DNA from: Gilvimarinus agarilyticus
Lineage (GTDB): Bacteria; Pseudomonadota; Gammaproteobacteria; Pseudomonadales; Cellvibrionaceae
DNA: 57,000 nt
Assembly: GCF_000832015.1 (NCBI RefSeq)
Contig: NZ_JXCJ01000001.1
Location: 227,392 to 284,391, forward strand
Reading direction: 5' to 3'
Positions 1 to 9,557 of the stretch are shown one piece after another (position 1 is the first letter of the stretch; each line of letters opens with the position of its first letter). The notes under the pieces were generated by a model that had not been told where the DNA came from, did no database searches, and saw only the letters and a list, made by a program, of their open reading frames with translations. A program made the position numbers and the translations under genes.

Positions 1-368
1 CCAGCCGCCACTCAACCGTAAATGGCAGATTATTGTCTGTTATCGCGTGCCCCCTACAAGTATCTGGTTGGTTTTACCTACCTTTTACCACTGACTGCTC
101 CGGCTAGGCTCGCTTGTGCCAGAACCCGCCATACGATGTGTCGCCAGCACTGACCGACAATAACCGCTGGCGCCGTATCGTCCCGGCCGGTGCGCACGTG
201 CTGTAAAAGTCGTTGGCGCGACCAAGATCAGCTAAGACGGACTATAGCAGCGTTAAGCTGCTGGTTATTTGCCATTGCGAAGCCTTACATTTCACTTATA
301 CTATGACAAAACACAATAAAAGCTAGATCTACTAGACCTGACATTACTTAAAATAAGCTGCCCTCTGC
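1..368. other. non-coding upstream region
   Basis: No convincing reading frame is seen in these first 368 bases on either strand. The part nearest the AraC gene is AT-rich and is the likely promoter of that gene, but I cannot assign -35 and -10 boxes with confidence. The segment may contain the unseen tail of a neighbour to the left. Confidence 0.5.
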
Positions 369-1523
369 ATGGATACTCATATCTTTAATATTCACGACGT
401 CGTGCTGTTAATGACGATGATCGAGTGCGTACTGCTTGCACTGTTTCAATGGGCGCTGCCTGTTACCACTAAACGTCTGGCGAGTGCGCTACTTATTAGC
501 TTTTTACTAATCACCGGGATTCAGTCGCTCTGTATTCTGGTGTTATGGAACGATGCCGTCCATATAGGCACTTTTTTTGATCTGCATATTGTCCCTTACT
601 TACTGACCTTTGCCGTGCTCACCAAAGGGCCCGCACTGTTCTTTTATGTTTTGTCGCTAACTCAGCACTCCTTTGTCCTTAAGCGTAAATACCTAACGCA
701 TCTGGCACCTGTCGCAGCCGCCTGGCTGTGTCTGGCGGCTTTTTCGATCGATAGCGATGATCTCCGCTGGCGCAGCGCCACTGCCACCGCGACCTCGCAG
801 CAAATCGTTAACTACCTATGGCACGCCACTAAGCTGGTGCCCTTTATTTATGGTTTGGCGGCGATCTACGTCATCAGCCACTACTATAGCAAGCTCAAAG
901 AGCAGTACTCCTCAATTCCTACCAGTGAGCCTAGCTGGCTGTCGGTGCTGACCATCGGTTTCTCGCTAAGCTGGGCTTTCTCAATTTTTGTGCATATCGG
1001 CGCACAGTTTGTATCGACCGAGGCCTCAGACTGGCTTGGCATATCAGAGAACTACCTGATTTTTATCTTAATCAACGGCCTGTTCACCTACAGCCTGGCC
1101 TACGCCCACAATGTGCAAACCACTAAGGCCGAGGAAGTCACCAAAGCCCCTGTGGCAGACCGCCCCGATGAGGACGCCATCCAGAAGGTTAAAGCCGGCA
1201 TGGAGGAGCAACAACTGTTCTTAGAGCACAACCTCAATATTGAAGAGTTCTCGGCCCGAATTGATCTGCCCATACGAGATGTATCCGGCGTCATCAATAA
1301 GCACTTTGGCACCAACTTCTTCGAGTTTATGAACTCCTACCGGGTAGACGAGGCCAAGCGCTTGCTCGCCGACCCAGCCTCGAAAGACAAAACCATCTTA
1401 GACATTCTGCTACAGGCGGGCTTTAACAGTAAGTCGGCTTTTCACCGTTTTTTTAAGCGCTTGGTGGGAATGTCACCATCGGAGTTTCGTAAACAGGCGA
1501 TACAATCCGGCAAAGCCGCTTAA
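369..1523 (+). CDS. membrane-anchored AraC-family regulator (paralogue 1)
   Basis: This is a transcription regulator of 384 residues. The first roughly 240 residues form several hydrophobic segments (about 7-27, 35-57, 70-95, 105-125, 150-170, 190-215 and 225-245), so the protein should sit in the inner membrane. The C-terminal 100 residues are an AraC-type double helix-turn-helix; FFEFMNSYRVDEAKRLL and the following ILLQAGFNSKSAFHRFF stretch are typical of that domain. It is similar in length and layout to the AraC gene at 1963-3105, towards which it converges. Both flank the halogenase/TonB receptor operon, so I infer that one or both control it in response to an envelope signal. The ligand is unknown. 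The start is the first ATG of the frame. Confidence 0.85.
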   Translation: MDTHIFNIHDVVLLMTMIECVLLALFQWALPVTTKRLASALLISFLLITGIQSLCILVLWNDAVHIGTFFDLHIVPYLLTFAVLTKGPALFFYVLSLTQHSFVLKRKYLTHLAPVAAAWLCLAAFSIDSDDLRWRSATATATSQQIVNYLWHATKLVPFIYGLAAIYVISHYYSKLKEQYSSIPTSEPSWLSVLTIGFSLSWAFSIFVHIGAQFVSTEASDWLGISENYLIFILINGLFTYSLAYAHNVQTTKAEEVTKAPVADRPDEDAIQKVKAGMEEQQLFLEHNLNIEEFSARIDLPIRDVSGVINKHFGTNFFEFMNSYRVDEAKRLLADPASKDKTILDILLQAGFNSKSAFHRFFKRLVGMSPSEFRKQAIQSGKAA

Positions 1524-1962
1524 CTGTCTAAGTTTAAAGCTACTCTAGATTAGTAAAGGGTGGGCGAACTAGCGCGCAGAGGGGGTAAAAAGGCCCCCTC
1601 AAAGAGGGGGCAATCACATGAAGGAGAGTTGGAAATATTCACATATTGCCAAGCTCACACCGACAGCCACCTGACCTGCCGCCGGCCGAACACGAGTAAA
1701 AACCGGAGTTACCGGCTGCCCTTTCACTCGTATGAGTATAGATTGACACTCCTTTACAGCCATTTCGTCCCACCTTTAAAAATCCCTCAAGATGGGAACC
1801 TCAACCCGCCGGTGAATCGCCCGAAGCCCAGTACTGGCAAGACCAGAACCACTTTCTCCACGAGAAGTGGGATACTCAAAATCGGCCTGATTACCTACTG
1901 CGCCCCCTTAACCGGGGCGGTTCAGACAGCGCAGCGAAAAACATAGCCACAGTACGGGAAGG
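1524..1962. other. intergenic region between converging AraC genes
   Basis: This 439-base gap contains a G/C-rich hairpin at 1593-1611 (listed separately) and a second, weaker one near 1902-1920. It also contains an open frame at 1742-1990 on the plus strand without a start codon. No gene is supported here. Confidence 0.4.
1593..1611 (-). terminator. intrinsic terminator, leftward
   Basis: The arms GCCCCCTC and GAGGGGGC pair perfectly over 8 bp with a 3-base loop. Read on the minus strand the stem is followed by CCTTTTT, so it can end leftward transcription coming from the AraC/halogenase operon. It lies about 350 bases past the AraC stop codon, which is unusually far. Confidence 0.5.
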
Positions 1963-3105
1963 TTACTTAGCCGGGGGCGCCGCGCGCTGAGCACGGCGAC
2001 GAAAATCGCTCGGAGAGGTGCCCACTAAACGGTTAAAAAAGCGGTGAAAAGAGGACTTATTATTAAAGCCAGACGCTAAGAGCACATCCAGAATGGTCAT
2101 ATCATTGGCTTTGGGGTCGGATAACAGGCGCTTGGCCTCTTCAATACGGTGCTGATTAATAAACTCAAAGAAGCGCGTGCCCAAGTGGCGGTTAATCGCG
2201 TGTGACACGGTGCGCACCGGCAAGCCTATTTTCTCAGAAAACTGATCAATATTAATACTCGGCTGTAAATGCAAACGCTGAGTTTGAATCCCCTGCTCGA
2301 TCACCTGAAGTACTTCATCGGATACGGCATCCTCTTCTTCAGGGTGCGCCTCTGACTGCAACCGAATGAACCTCCCCGTATAGATAAGGCTAATAAAGAT
2401 GAGGCCGTTCATCAATAAAAAGCGAATGAAATTGTGAGATGTACCTACCGTATCGGCAAACACTCCTCCCACCAAATCAGCGCTAACCACCACCACAATC
2501 GACCAGGCCCAGCTAATCAAAAAACACACGCTAAGCACCGCCATCCAGGTAATCTCGGAGCCCGGCAACTGCGACATATGTTGTTTCGCGCGATGCATAT
2601 AAAAGTACAGCGTTGAAATCGACCACATAGCATAGATCACCGAGATCATGCTGGAGGAATACCACAAAAAACTCGCCAGAGTACTGATACTCGAGCCACC
2701 TAAACGCTGCTGTAAATCAGAGCTCACCAACCCCGTCGCGATCACTACGACGACTGCCATCACCGCTGGTACCGCGTGTAGCAAGTGAATTGGGCGCAGC
2801 GGCACACTGCTGTACAGGAGAGAGCGAACATAAAAGTAAAACAGCGGGCCACGCACAAAATGACTCAAACAAAAGGTCAGCGGCAGAAAGTGCTCCCGAA
2901 CTAACGTCGGCATGGGGAAATACGGATTCCACATGATTAGATTAGTAATCATATCGAGCATTACCACAATCAAGAATGCCACCAGCAAATAGCTGGCGCG
3001 CTTTCCAGTACCGGGCTGGGCGTAGCGGTAAGAAGCAATTAAAATCGCTTCAAAAATAGTGATAATCAAAAATATATCGTGGACGTTAAATATACGTGCA
3101 TCCAT
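1963..3105 (-). CDS. membrane-anchored AraC-family regulator (paralogue 2)
   Basis: This 380-residue protein has the same layout as the AraC protein at 369-1523: an N-terminal part with about seven hydrophobic segments and a C-terminal AraC double helix-turn-helix (FFEFINQHRIEEAKRLL, then ILDVLLASGFNNKSSFHRFF). It follows the cupin gene by 16 bases and is the last gene of the leftward run that begins with the TonB receptor, so it is probably co-transcribed and may feed back on the receptor promoter. Its start codon has no strong ribosome-binding site. The specific inducer cannot be read from the sequence. Confidence 0.85.
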   Translation of the reverse strand: MDARIFNVHDIFLIITIFEAILIASYRYAQPGTGKRASYLLVAFLIVVMLDMITNLIMWNPYFPMPTLVREHFLPLTFCLSHFVRGPLFYFYVRSLLYSSVPLRPIHLLHAVPAVMAVVVVIATGLVSSDLQQRLGGSSISTLASFLWYSSSMISVIYAMWSISTLYFYMHRAKQHMSQLPGSEITWMAVLSVCFLISWAWSIVVVVSADLVGGVFADTVGTSHNFIRFLLMNGLIFISLIYTGRFIRLQSEAHPEEEDAVSDEVLQVIEQGIQTQRLHLQPSINIDQFSEKIGLPVRTVSHAINRHLGTRFFEFINQHRIEEAKRLLSDPKANDMTILDVLLASGFNNKSSFHRFFNRLVGTSPSDFRRRAQRAAPPAK

Positions 3106-3121
3106 AGGGATGGGCTCATTA

Positions 3122-3931
3122 TTATTCGTTAAAAGTAGGAGTAGCTCCTTGCCACCAAAAATTTACTAAAATATTTACGTCGCTTATTGACTCAACGTTA
3201 TGCCACCAGCATTTCGGCATATATAAAGCATCGCCTGCATCCAGTTCGGCAACCTGCGCTGTCTCTATTGCTTTTCGGAATTTCGGGTATTGAGTAAAAT
3301 CTGGTCTTTGCAGGTTCACCACACTAATAGGCCTACCGCCAGGCGTATCCTGCCTATGAGTGATGTATAGGTTCTCTTCTTGCTCTGGCGGAAAAAGTGT
3401 AAAACGGCGGCGCCCCACTGCAACACAAGCAACATTCTCAAAATTGTCATTATGGGTAGCCACATTGACAGAATTACCGACCCAAATATTCGGCTGTATC
3501 TGGACAGGAAGCTCGCCTATAACACACTCACGCTCTAAACCCGGCAGGTACTCTGATATTTTTTTCGAACCTATGTAAAATGCGGGGGGGTTATCCCGCC
3601 CTTCAAGCTCACGCAGAATTTTTAGAGCATCAGACAAATAGCCTTTCATATGCTCAAAGTTAAAGCGATCCATAGTGTCGCGATAAAATAACCGACCTTG
3701 CTCCTGTGGGGCAGCAATCATTGCATCGAATACCAACCCCGAGTCGAATTGCGATAGGTATTCCGCCAAGCGAGCAAAAGAGTGCTTTCCGGCCTCAACC
3801 AAGGGCCAATGCTCTACCATTTTTTTGATTATGAAGGGCTTTTCATGCAGGAGCAATGCAGCCCTTTCAGCTTCTGACAAGGAGCACCAATTATCCACCG
3901 AAGCAACACGAGCTAACTGAGTACCTGACAC
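3122..3931 (-). CDS. cupin-like (JmjC-type) protein of the halogenase locus
   Basis: This 269-residue protein has the Cupin_8/JmjC-like pattern: a metal-binding H-x-D at H160 and D162 (in ATHNDNFENVA) and a distal histidine at H244 (PKCWWHNVES). These three residues would bind Fe(II) in a 2-oxoglutarate-dependent oxygenase. Proteins of this type recur in TonB receptor/SapC/tryptophan halogenase clusters, but their substrate is not established. It is a paralogue of the protein at 7816-8823, with the shared motif RRRFTLFPPEQ and the same metal residues, but lacks that protein's C-terminal extension of about 60 residues. It lies 20 bases after the DUF6445-like gene, consistent with one transcript. 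Confidence 0.8.
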   Translation of the reverse strand: MSGTQLARVASVDNWCSLSEAERAALLLHEKPFIIKKMVEHWPLVEAGKHSFARLAEYLSQFDSGLVFDAMIAAPQEQGRLFYRDTMDRFNFEHMKGYLSDALKILRELEGRDNPPAFYIGSKKISEYLPGLERECVIGELPVQIQPNIWVGNSVNVATHNDNFENVACVAVGRRRFTLFPPEQEENLYITHRQDTPGGRPISVVNLQRPDFTQYPKFRKAIETAQVAELDAGDALYMPKCWWHNVESISDVNILVNFWWQGATPTFNE

Positions 3932-3951
3932 AGACCTGACCTATAAAACTA

Positions 3952-4635
3952 TTACTGGAAATTAATAAATATATTTGCCGTCAACCTACCGCTGGTAGGA
4001 TCAGAGTTAATGTCCGCACTTGGGTTTATCAACCCTGAATGCAGCAGGTTACCCGGGTACAGCAACATTCGACCTTGTTTATAGGGTATCGAATGAATCA
4101 ACTCAAAATGATCGTTAGTCTCCTTTACATACTTACTCTCTGGCACACCAAACTGATCCATATGGCGTTTCGCTGCTTCAACAAATAACGGGTAGCGGGA
4201 GGCATTAATACGCTCAAAGCCAGTGGGGATATGCCTAAAAAATCCTGTTCCGCCGTGCTCCCCATCCGATAAATAATGCAACACGGCATAATAATGATCG
4301 AGCTTAGTATCAAAATGGGGCACACGCTGCAGCTTAGATAAATACCGCTCCGGGGTACTTACCAGCGAATACAACCCATAGTGGCCAGACTCGCTTATAC
4401 CCGGCGAAAAACCATACACATTACGCATGATCGGCTCTAACGTCTCAAGTACGCTTTTGATATACAACGGCGGAAGTGGCGCCCTCACACCGGGGTAACC
4501 ACCGGCGGGAGCGGCAGCGAAGGCTTTTTCCTCGGGGGCAACCTGCTTCAGCTCATCAGCGGACCAAAAAAAGTCATCAAATACAATCACCGGTGTTTTT
4601 TCTCGCCCAACATAGGTGACCGAGTAATCGCTCAT
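3952..4635 (-). CDS. DUF6445-like putative Fe(II) oxygenase
   Basis: This is a protein of 227 residues. H107-x-D109 (VPHFDTK), H199 (LLHSG) and R217 (SGRLTANIF) are placed as in 2-oxoglutarate/Fe(II) oxygenases of the prolyl-hydroxylase type, and YAVLHYLSDGEHGGTGFF resembles the core strands of that fold. I recall the family as DUF6445, which is often found beside tryptophan halogenases; that assignment is from memory. It lies 28 bases after the halogenase at 4664-6148 and so probably acts in the same pathway. Its substrate is unknown. Confidence 0.7.
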   Translation of the reverse strand: MSDYSVTYVGREKTPVIVFDDFFWSADELKQVAPEEKAFAAAPAGGYPGVRAPLPPLYIKSVLETLEPIMRNVYGFSPGISESGHYGLYSLVSTPERYLSKLQRVPHFDTKLDHYYAVLHYLSDGEHGGTGFFRHIPTGFERINASRYPLFVEAAKRHMDQFGVPESKYVKETNDHFELIHSIPYKQGRMLLYPGNLLHSGLINPSADINSDPTSGRLTANIFINFQ

Positions 4636-4663
4636 ACGCTACACCACTGACACAACAGCACTA

Positions 4664-6148
4664 TTAACCCTTGGTTTTACAATAAAAATCGAGAAATTTC
4701 TGATGCGATGGCAGCTTATCGACATTGGCTCGCATCCCCTTTCTTAACGACGATAAAAAATCCTCTAGCTCTTTATCACTCATGACATCGGCGATTGGAT
4801 GATACGACGCCGGCATAATCCCCTGCCCCATCATAACCTGCATCCAGGATTCCTCACCAAACAGCTCATTATCCACCTTAAATACCTTGCCCGAATCGCG
4901 AAACAACGAAATTTTTTGCTTTAATGCGGCGGGGACGTCCATGTTTTTGCAGTAACGCCAAAAAGCGGTATCTTCCCGCTCAGTGACCTTGTAATGCAAG
5001 ATAATGAAATCTCTCGTTCTCTCGACCTCGATTTTATTCTGAGCATTAAACTCATCAACATCCGACTGCTGCACACCATTTGACGGAAATAGTTGCATAA
5101 ACCGAATTAAGCTTCGCTGAATCATATGGATACTGGTGGACTCTAGCGGTTCTAAGAACCCACTCGCCAAACCCAGAGCCAAGCAGTTTTTATTCCAGTG
5201 TTTACGGCGCGTACCTGTGCGAAAACGAATGGGTTTTATGTCATTTAGCGTACTACCGGCAATATTACTGCGTAGCAACTCTGCCGCTGCATCGTCCTCT
5301 AAATACTTACTGCTATAGACCAGGCCATTCCCAACCCTAGTCTGAAGAGGAATGCGCCATTGCCAACCTGCATCATGAGCGATAGAGCGGGTATAGGGGA
5401 TAGGCTCGTCAAGCGATTCGGTTTGTACCGCCATAGCGCGATCACAGGGCAGCCAATGCGACCAGTCTTCGAAACCGGTATTTAAGGCACCCTCAATGAG
5501 TAACGCCCTAAACCCTGTGCAATCAATAAAGAAGTCGCCGGTAACCTGCTCGCCCGAGGCAAGGCTTAAGGATGCAATGTCGCCGGTTTCCGAATTTAAA
5601 TTTACCTGAGTGATCTTACCCTCTTGCCGGCTTGCACCCCAGCCTTCACTCAGTCTTCGCAAGTAGGCCGCATACCGCCCGGCGTCCATATGATATGCGT
5701 AATTCATCCCACCTTTGGGTAAAACGGCAAACTTATCTTCACGAGCGGCCAATATCTCGGCGCAGTAGTCGCCATAGGGATAATCAATACCACGGTTTTT
5801 TCCGGCCAACCAAAAATGAATAAAACTACAAGCCCAACAATCCTTACCCGCGTAGCCGAAAGAGTGTAAGTACTCGTGGTCTTTTTTTCGCCAGTTTTGA
5901 AATGATATCCCAAGCTTAAAGGTGCCGTTGACCTCAGCCATAAACTCGCGCTCATCAATGCCCAGGATATTATGAAAAGTCAATAAAGGAGGAATCGTGG
6001 CCTCGCCCACCCCCACAGTGGGTATTTCATCAGATTCAATTAATACAGTCTCGATGGTTTTCCCCATAGTTTTGGAAAGCAATGCAGCGGCCATCCAACC
6101 GGCCGTTCCACCACCTGCGATGACGACTTTTTTAACATTATTTTTCAT
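4664..6148 (-). CDS. flavin-dependent tryptophan halogenase family protein (canonical motifs)
   Basis: This 494-residue protein is a flavin-dependent halogenase. An FADH2-binding GGGTAGWMA sits at residues 12-20, the family motif WxWxIP at 262-267 (GWQWRIPL), a lysine equivalent to PrnA K79 at K78 (GTFKLG), and the PrnA E346-S347 pair at E336-S337 (EPLESTS). All residues needed for HOCl/HOBr formation and halogen transfer are therefore present. Family members in TonB receptor clusters, such as the BrvH/Xanthomonas type, halogenate free indole in vitro, but their natural substrates are uncertain. A flavin reductase is required as partner and none is seen in the window. The gene follows the second halogenase-like gene with an 86-base gap and precedes the DUF6445-like gene. 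Confidence 0.88.
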   Translation of the reverse strand: MKNNVKKVVIAGGGTAGWMAAALLSKTMGKTIETVLIESDEIPTVGVGEATIPPLLTFHNILGIDEREFMAEVNGTFKLGISFQNWRKKDHEYLHSFGYAGKDCWACSFIHFWLAGKNRGIDYPYGDYCAEILAAREDKFAVLPKGGMNYAYHMDAGRYAAYLRRLSEGWGASRQEGKITQVNLNSETGDIASLSLASGEQVTGDFFIDCTGFRALLIEGALNTGFEDWSHWLPCDRAMAVQTESLDEPIPYTRSIAHDAGWQWRIPLQTRVGNGLVYSSKYLEDDAAAELLRSNIAGSTLNDIKPIRFRTGTRRKHWNKNCLALGLASGFLEPLESTSIHMIQRSLIRFMQLFPSNGVQQSDVDEFNAQNKIEVERTRDFIILHYKVTEREDTAFWRYCKNMDVPAALKQKISLFRDSGKVFKVDNELFGEESWMQVMMGQGIMPASYHPIADVMSDKELEDFLSSLRKGMRANVDKLPSHQKFLDFYCKTKG

Positions 6149-6234
6149 GGCATCCTCTGAATAACCGTTCTGCCAGTTTTGTCGAGCGCATTAAAATTCG
6201 CAACAATACTGAGCAGCCACTCAATGTTTGCAAG

Positions 6235-7782
6235 CTAGCTCTCGGATATCTTTTCCAATAACGCTCTATTTGGCTGCAAACCACGAATTAGCTTGTTAAT
6301 TTTATTTTGATTTTCTTGAAATAACGTTAGCGCTTTGGCACTTTGCTCGGGAGAGCTCCTACGCGAGTCAAGATCGACACACAAGTCAGGTCGCATACCA
6401 TAAAGGATGTACTGAAAACTTGCCGAGGGAAACAACTCTGACCTGGCCAGGTCATCCCCAAGCCAAGGCGGCCGCTCGCCCCAAAGCGTTAAAAGATCGT
6501 TTAGCGAGTCTGGTATCGTTTCCTGGCTACGCTGATCGAGCCAATAGTCACTGTCGTCCCGCTTGCTTAGTGCGTAGTGCAGCTTCAAAAAGTCAACGAC
6601 TCGCTCCCAGTGCCGAGTGAATTTCGTGTTAAAGCGACGGGCTACAATCCCCATAGAGTGTCGGGTGCTTGGCAGCTCTTCGGCCAGCATTTGTGCCGAT
6701 CGCTCGACCAACACCAGCGCAGTAGCCTCCAAAGGCTCGATAAACCCTGCGGACAAGCCAATAGCTACACAGTTTTTATACCAAAATGTTTCTCGGTATC
6801 CTGGCTTAAACTTTATATGCCGAAGCGCAAGCTGCTCTGCACCAGCCGCACCTAAGCCAGGCTTAAGGTACGAGCGCAACGTATTTTCTGCTACAACCTC
6901 ACTCGCGTGGGCACTGGAATACACATAACCTACACCTCGACGGTTTGGCAACGCAATATCCCACACCCACCCCGATGTCTGCGCCGTACCTACAGTGCAA
7001 GAGGCAATGCCATCATCCGTGTTCTGGTAGTGTGCCTGAGTAGCAATCGCACTATCGTTAATCAGCACATGACTGAGATCCCGACTAGGAATGCCACAGT
7101 GTTCACCTAATAACAACGACTTAAAACCACTGCAATCGACAAATAAGTCGCCGTTAATACTATGCTCTGTATCTAACCTTAACTCACGAATATAACCGTC
7201 TTCATCATTATTAACACAGATAACGTTGGCGTACTGGTGTTCGACACCTAACACTTTCACACAATGTTCTCGTAAAATTTCAGAAAATTTTACAGAGTCG
7301 AGGTGGTACCCGTAATTAAGAACATACGCGTAATCGGGTGTCGTCAATTGCTTGGGTGCAAGTCCCAGCTCACAAACGGCCTGCTGTGCACAGACCGCAT
7401 TAGCAAAACTTGTTTGCTCTTTGAATTGGTTCCAGTATGACGCAAGGTTAATGGCGCCGTACTCGCTTGGAAGCGTAAAAGGATGAAAGTAGCTTTCACC
7501 CGCCCCATACGTCCAGCCAGTAAACTTTGAACCCTGCTTAAAACTCACGTTACAGGCCCGAATAAAATCGCCTTCTTTAATCCCTATTTTTTTTAGCGTA
7601 TCACGCATAGAGGGCCAGGTTCCCTCACCAACGCCGATGGGGGCCATATTGGGCGACTCCACAACAACTATGTTGATACCATTCTCGCTATCAACATTGT
7701 GCTCTGCGGCCAGAAGCCCGGCCGTTAGCCAACCTGCTGTACCACCACCAAGAATCACAATTTTTTTTATGGAGTCGGTCAT
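6235..7782 (-). CDS. flavin-dependent halogenase-like protein with altered motifs
   Basis: This 515-residue protein is a paralogue of the halogenase next to it. The FAD motif GGGTAGWLT (12-20) and the catalytic lysine (K82, in SFKQGSKF) are kept. The diagnostic WxWxIP motif reads WVWDIA (272-277), with alanine for proline, and the active-site EPLES reads EPLEA (E352-A353), with alanine for the serine that follows the catalytic glutamate in PrnA. The alterations may change halide handling or make the protein a monooxygenase-like or regulatory partner; that is inference. It starts 33 bases after the cupin gene and is followed by the canonical halogenase, so the two are probably made together. 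Confidence 0.85.
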   Translation of the reverse strand: MTDSIKKIVILGGGTAGWLTAGLLAAEHNVDSENGINIVVVESPNMAPIGVGEGTWPSMRDTLKKIGIKEGDFIRACNVSFKQGSKFTGWTYGAGESYFHPFTLPSEYGAINLASYWNQFKEQTSFANAVCAQQAVCELGLAPKQLTTPDYAYVLNYGYHLDSVKFSEILREHCVKVLGVEHQYANVICVNNDEDGYIRELRLDTEHSINGDLFVDCSGFKSLLLGEHCGIPSRDLSHVLINDSAIATQAHYQNTDDGIASCTVGTAQTSGWVWDIALPNRRGVGYVYSSAHASEVVAENTLRSYLKPGLGAAGAEQLALRHIKFKPGYRETFWYKNCVAIGLSAGFIEPLEATALVLVERSAQMLAEELPSTRHSMGIVARRFNTKFTRHWERVVDFLKLHYALSKRDDSDYWLDQRSQETIPDSLNDLLTLWGERPPWLGDDLARSELFPSASFQYILYGMRPDLCVDLDSRRSSPEQSAKALTLFQENQNKINKLIRGLQPNRALLEKISES

Positions 7783-7815
7783 GTTATTTCTATTGCCGGG
7801 GTTATTATTAAATAA

Positions 7816-8823
7816 CTAACGATTGAGCTTTTTGGAAAAGTTTAGCCACCCAAGTCTTGCAGCGCGCTCATTTTTGGGGTCAAGTACGCCCCTCACGCCG
7901 TCGGGGATATGATCCTGCGCTTTAGCTTCTTCGCCAAAAACATAATAATCAAACATAGCCCGCCACGCCTTCCGCTGCGACTCTGGAAGGCCTCGCAGGG
8001 CTAATATAGCATGCTCTAGTGCTAAATCTGGCGACCCTTTGTACTCCGGAACTTTACGCCACCAATAATTAACAAGCATATTTACCTTATCGACACCTTT
8101 GACATGATGCCACCAAAGCGACGGTATATATATCGCATCGCCAGGCTCTAGTACGCACTCTAGCGATTGGTTCAATGCTTCTGAAAAACCAGGAAACCTT
8201 TGCAAATCCGGACAATCAAAATCGACCAGGCTAATAGGTCGGCCAGACGGTGTTTGATCCACCGGGCCCAAATACAGATTTTTAATTTGCTCGGGCGGAA
8301 ACAACGTAAATCTTCGCTTACCACTCACACAGCAGGCTATGTTATCGGGGCTGTCATTATGAGCCGCGATTGTAGTTTCATTTCCCAACCAGAAATTGAC
8401 TGTTGGCTTTACCACCCCAAGATCAATGTCATTGCTTGACCTAAAACCTGGCAACCAGTGGTCCACCAAGCTCGAGCCTATATATAAAGCTCTCTCTTGC
8501 CCTATGGCCAGCTGCTTTAATATTTTCTCAAGTTGCGCCACTCCCCGGTCAAAGGTATACCCGGAAAAGTCTGCGTTATAACCAATCTTAGGCTCATCGG
8601 GATCACGCCCTGAGTAGACCGTTAGGGGCAGGTGCGCATCAAACTGCTTTAAGTAGCTGAACAGCTCCTCTGCGGAGCCACGTGCCGCCTTAACCGCTGG
8701 CCACTCACTGACTAAGCCTTTGAGCTTAACCGGCGAATCGGACGCAAAAACTTCTTGCAAGTCCACTAGCGAAAACTCGCCGGTGCAATCAATACTCGTT
8801 ATTGCCTTTGGCTTATCGATCAC
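7816..8823 (-). CDS. cupin-like (JmjC-type) protein with C-terminal extension
   Basis: This is a 335-residue Cupin_8-type protein. H155-x-D157 (IAAHNDSPDN) and H239 (SLWWHH) form a probable Fe(II) site, and KRRFTLFPPEQ and GRPISLVDFD are shared with its paralogue at 3122-3931. The last 65 residues form a charged helical tail absent from that paralogue. It sits five bases after the SapC-like gene, so translation is likely coupled. In related loci such cupins accompany SapC and tryptophan halogenases. It may oxidise the imported substrate, but nothing in the sequence names it. Confidence 0.8.
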   Translation of the reverse strand: MIDKPKAITSIDCTGEFSLVDLQEVFASDSPVKLKGLVSEWPAVKAARGSAEELFSYLKQFDAHLPLTVYSGRDPDEPKIGYNADFSGYTFDRGVAQLEKILKQLAIGQERALYIGSSLVDHWLPGFRSSNDIDLGVVKPTVNFWLGNETTIAAHNDSPDNIACCVSGKRRFTLFPPEQIKNLYLGPVDQTPSGRPISLVDFDCPDLQRFPGFSEALNQSLECVLEPGDAIYIPSLWWHHVKGVDKVNMLVNYWWRKVPEYKGSPDLALEHAILALRGLPESQRKAWRAMFDYYVFGEEAKAQDHIPDGVRGVLDPKNERAARLGWLNFSKKLNR

Positions 8824-8828
8824 GACAG

Positions 8829-9557
8829 TTAGGAGGCCAAACTTGCTTTCGTTGTCAGCTTTGACTTTCGGTTAATAAGCTTTCGAATATTGGCCACCGA
8901 GGCGATTGCCATATATAAGGGCTCAAGAAAATCTTGCTCAAAAAATGTATGAAAATCCGTTGCGTCCAGTAATTTTAGCTTGTCTTCATTGACGGCGTAA
9001 AATCCCATCAACTGACCTTGGGTGCCATTCTCCAGGGTAATATCAACCGTTACCGGCTCCAATAAATTCAACTCGCTAACGGCTGCCATAAATTTATCAT
9101 TGTGCTCAACCCAGACATGAATGGCCTCAAGCATGCCAGATACTCGCTCAAGATACTCGGTTGGCGCACCATGCTCTTCGAACAAAGCCACACCATCAGA
9201 GTCACTTACTTTAGGGTGATCGAGGTCAATATTTACCAAACGCTTTTTTTCTTCTCCATATAGGCCAATCGAGAACGGAATCCGCTGCATCATTAACGGG
9301 ATGTAAGCGGCGTCCCATTGCTCACTTTCGCCAAGAAATAGATTTTCACCTTGCTCTAAACCAAACAATGCGGCCGGTATAAATTTTTCACTATTGGCGT
9401 CTTTATGAAATAGGATTGGATAATCAGCTTGAACGCTGCGAAACTCTGCGGGATAGGTGGGTGACCACATGACATTATCACCCAAGGCACTTGAATAGCG
9501 AGCTTTGACTTTTAAGTGCTTATGCTTATCGGCAGTCAACAATACAGTGTTGGCCAT
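8829..9557 (-). CDS. SapC family protein
   Basis: This 242-residue soluble protein matches the SapC pattern: an N-terminal WSPTYPAEFRSVQADYPILF segment, ENLFLGESEQWDAAYIPLMM, and RIPFSIG further on. The name comes from a Campylobacter S-layer gene, but in proteobacterial TonB receptor clusters its role is unknown. It has no signal peptide or membrane segment. It is the first gene after the receptor, separated from it by 200 bases that contain a strong stem-loop, and is followed after five bases by the cupin gene. Confidence 0.82.
   Translation of the reverse strand: MANTVLLTADKHKHLKVKARYSSALGDNVMWSPTYPAEFRSVQADYPILFHKDANSEKFIPAALFGLEQGENLFLGESEQWDAAYIPLMMQRIPFSIGLYGEEKKRLVNIDLDHPKVSDSDGVALFEEHGAPTEYLERVSGMLEAIHVWVEHNDKFMAAVSELNLLEPVTVDITLENGTQGQLMGFYAVNEDKLKLLDATDFHTFFEQDFLEPLYMAIASVANIRKLINRKSKLTTKASLAS

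Noticed and set aside
1560-1946. 128-codon frame after the first AraC gene.
   Set aside because: The composition is not protein-like, it contains the terminator hairpin, and it has no ribosome-binding site or recognisable domain.
1742-1990. Open frame of 82 codons on the plus strand between the AraC genes, with a protein-like composition (QYWQDQNHFLHEKWDTQ).
   Set aside because: It has no start codon or ribosome-binding site, runs into the opposite AraC gene and matches no family I know; at most it is a gene remnant.
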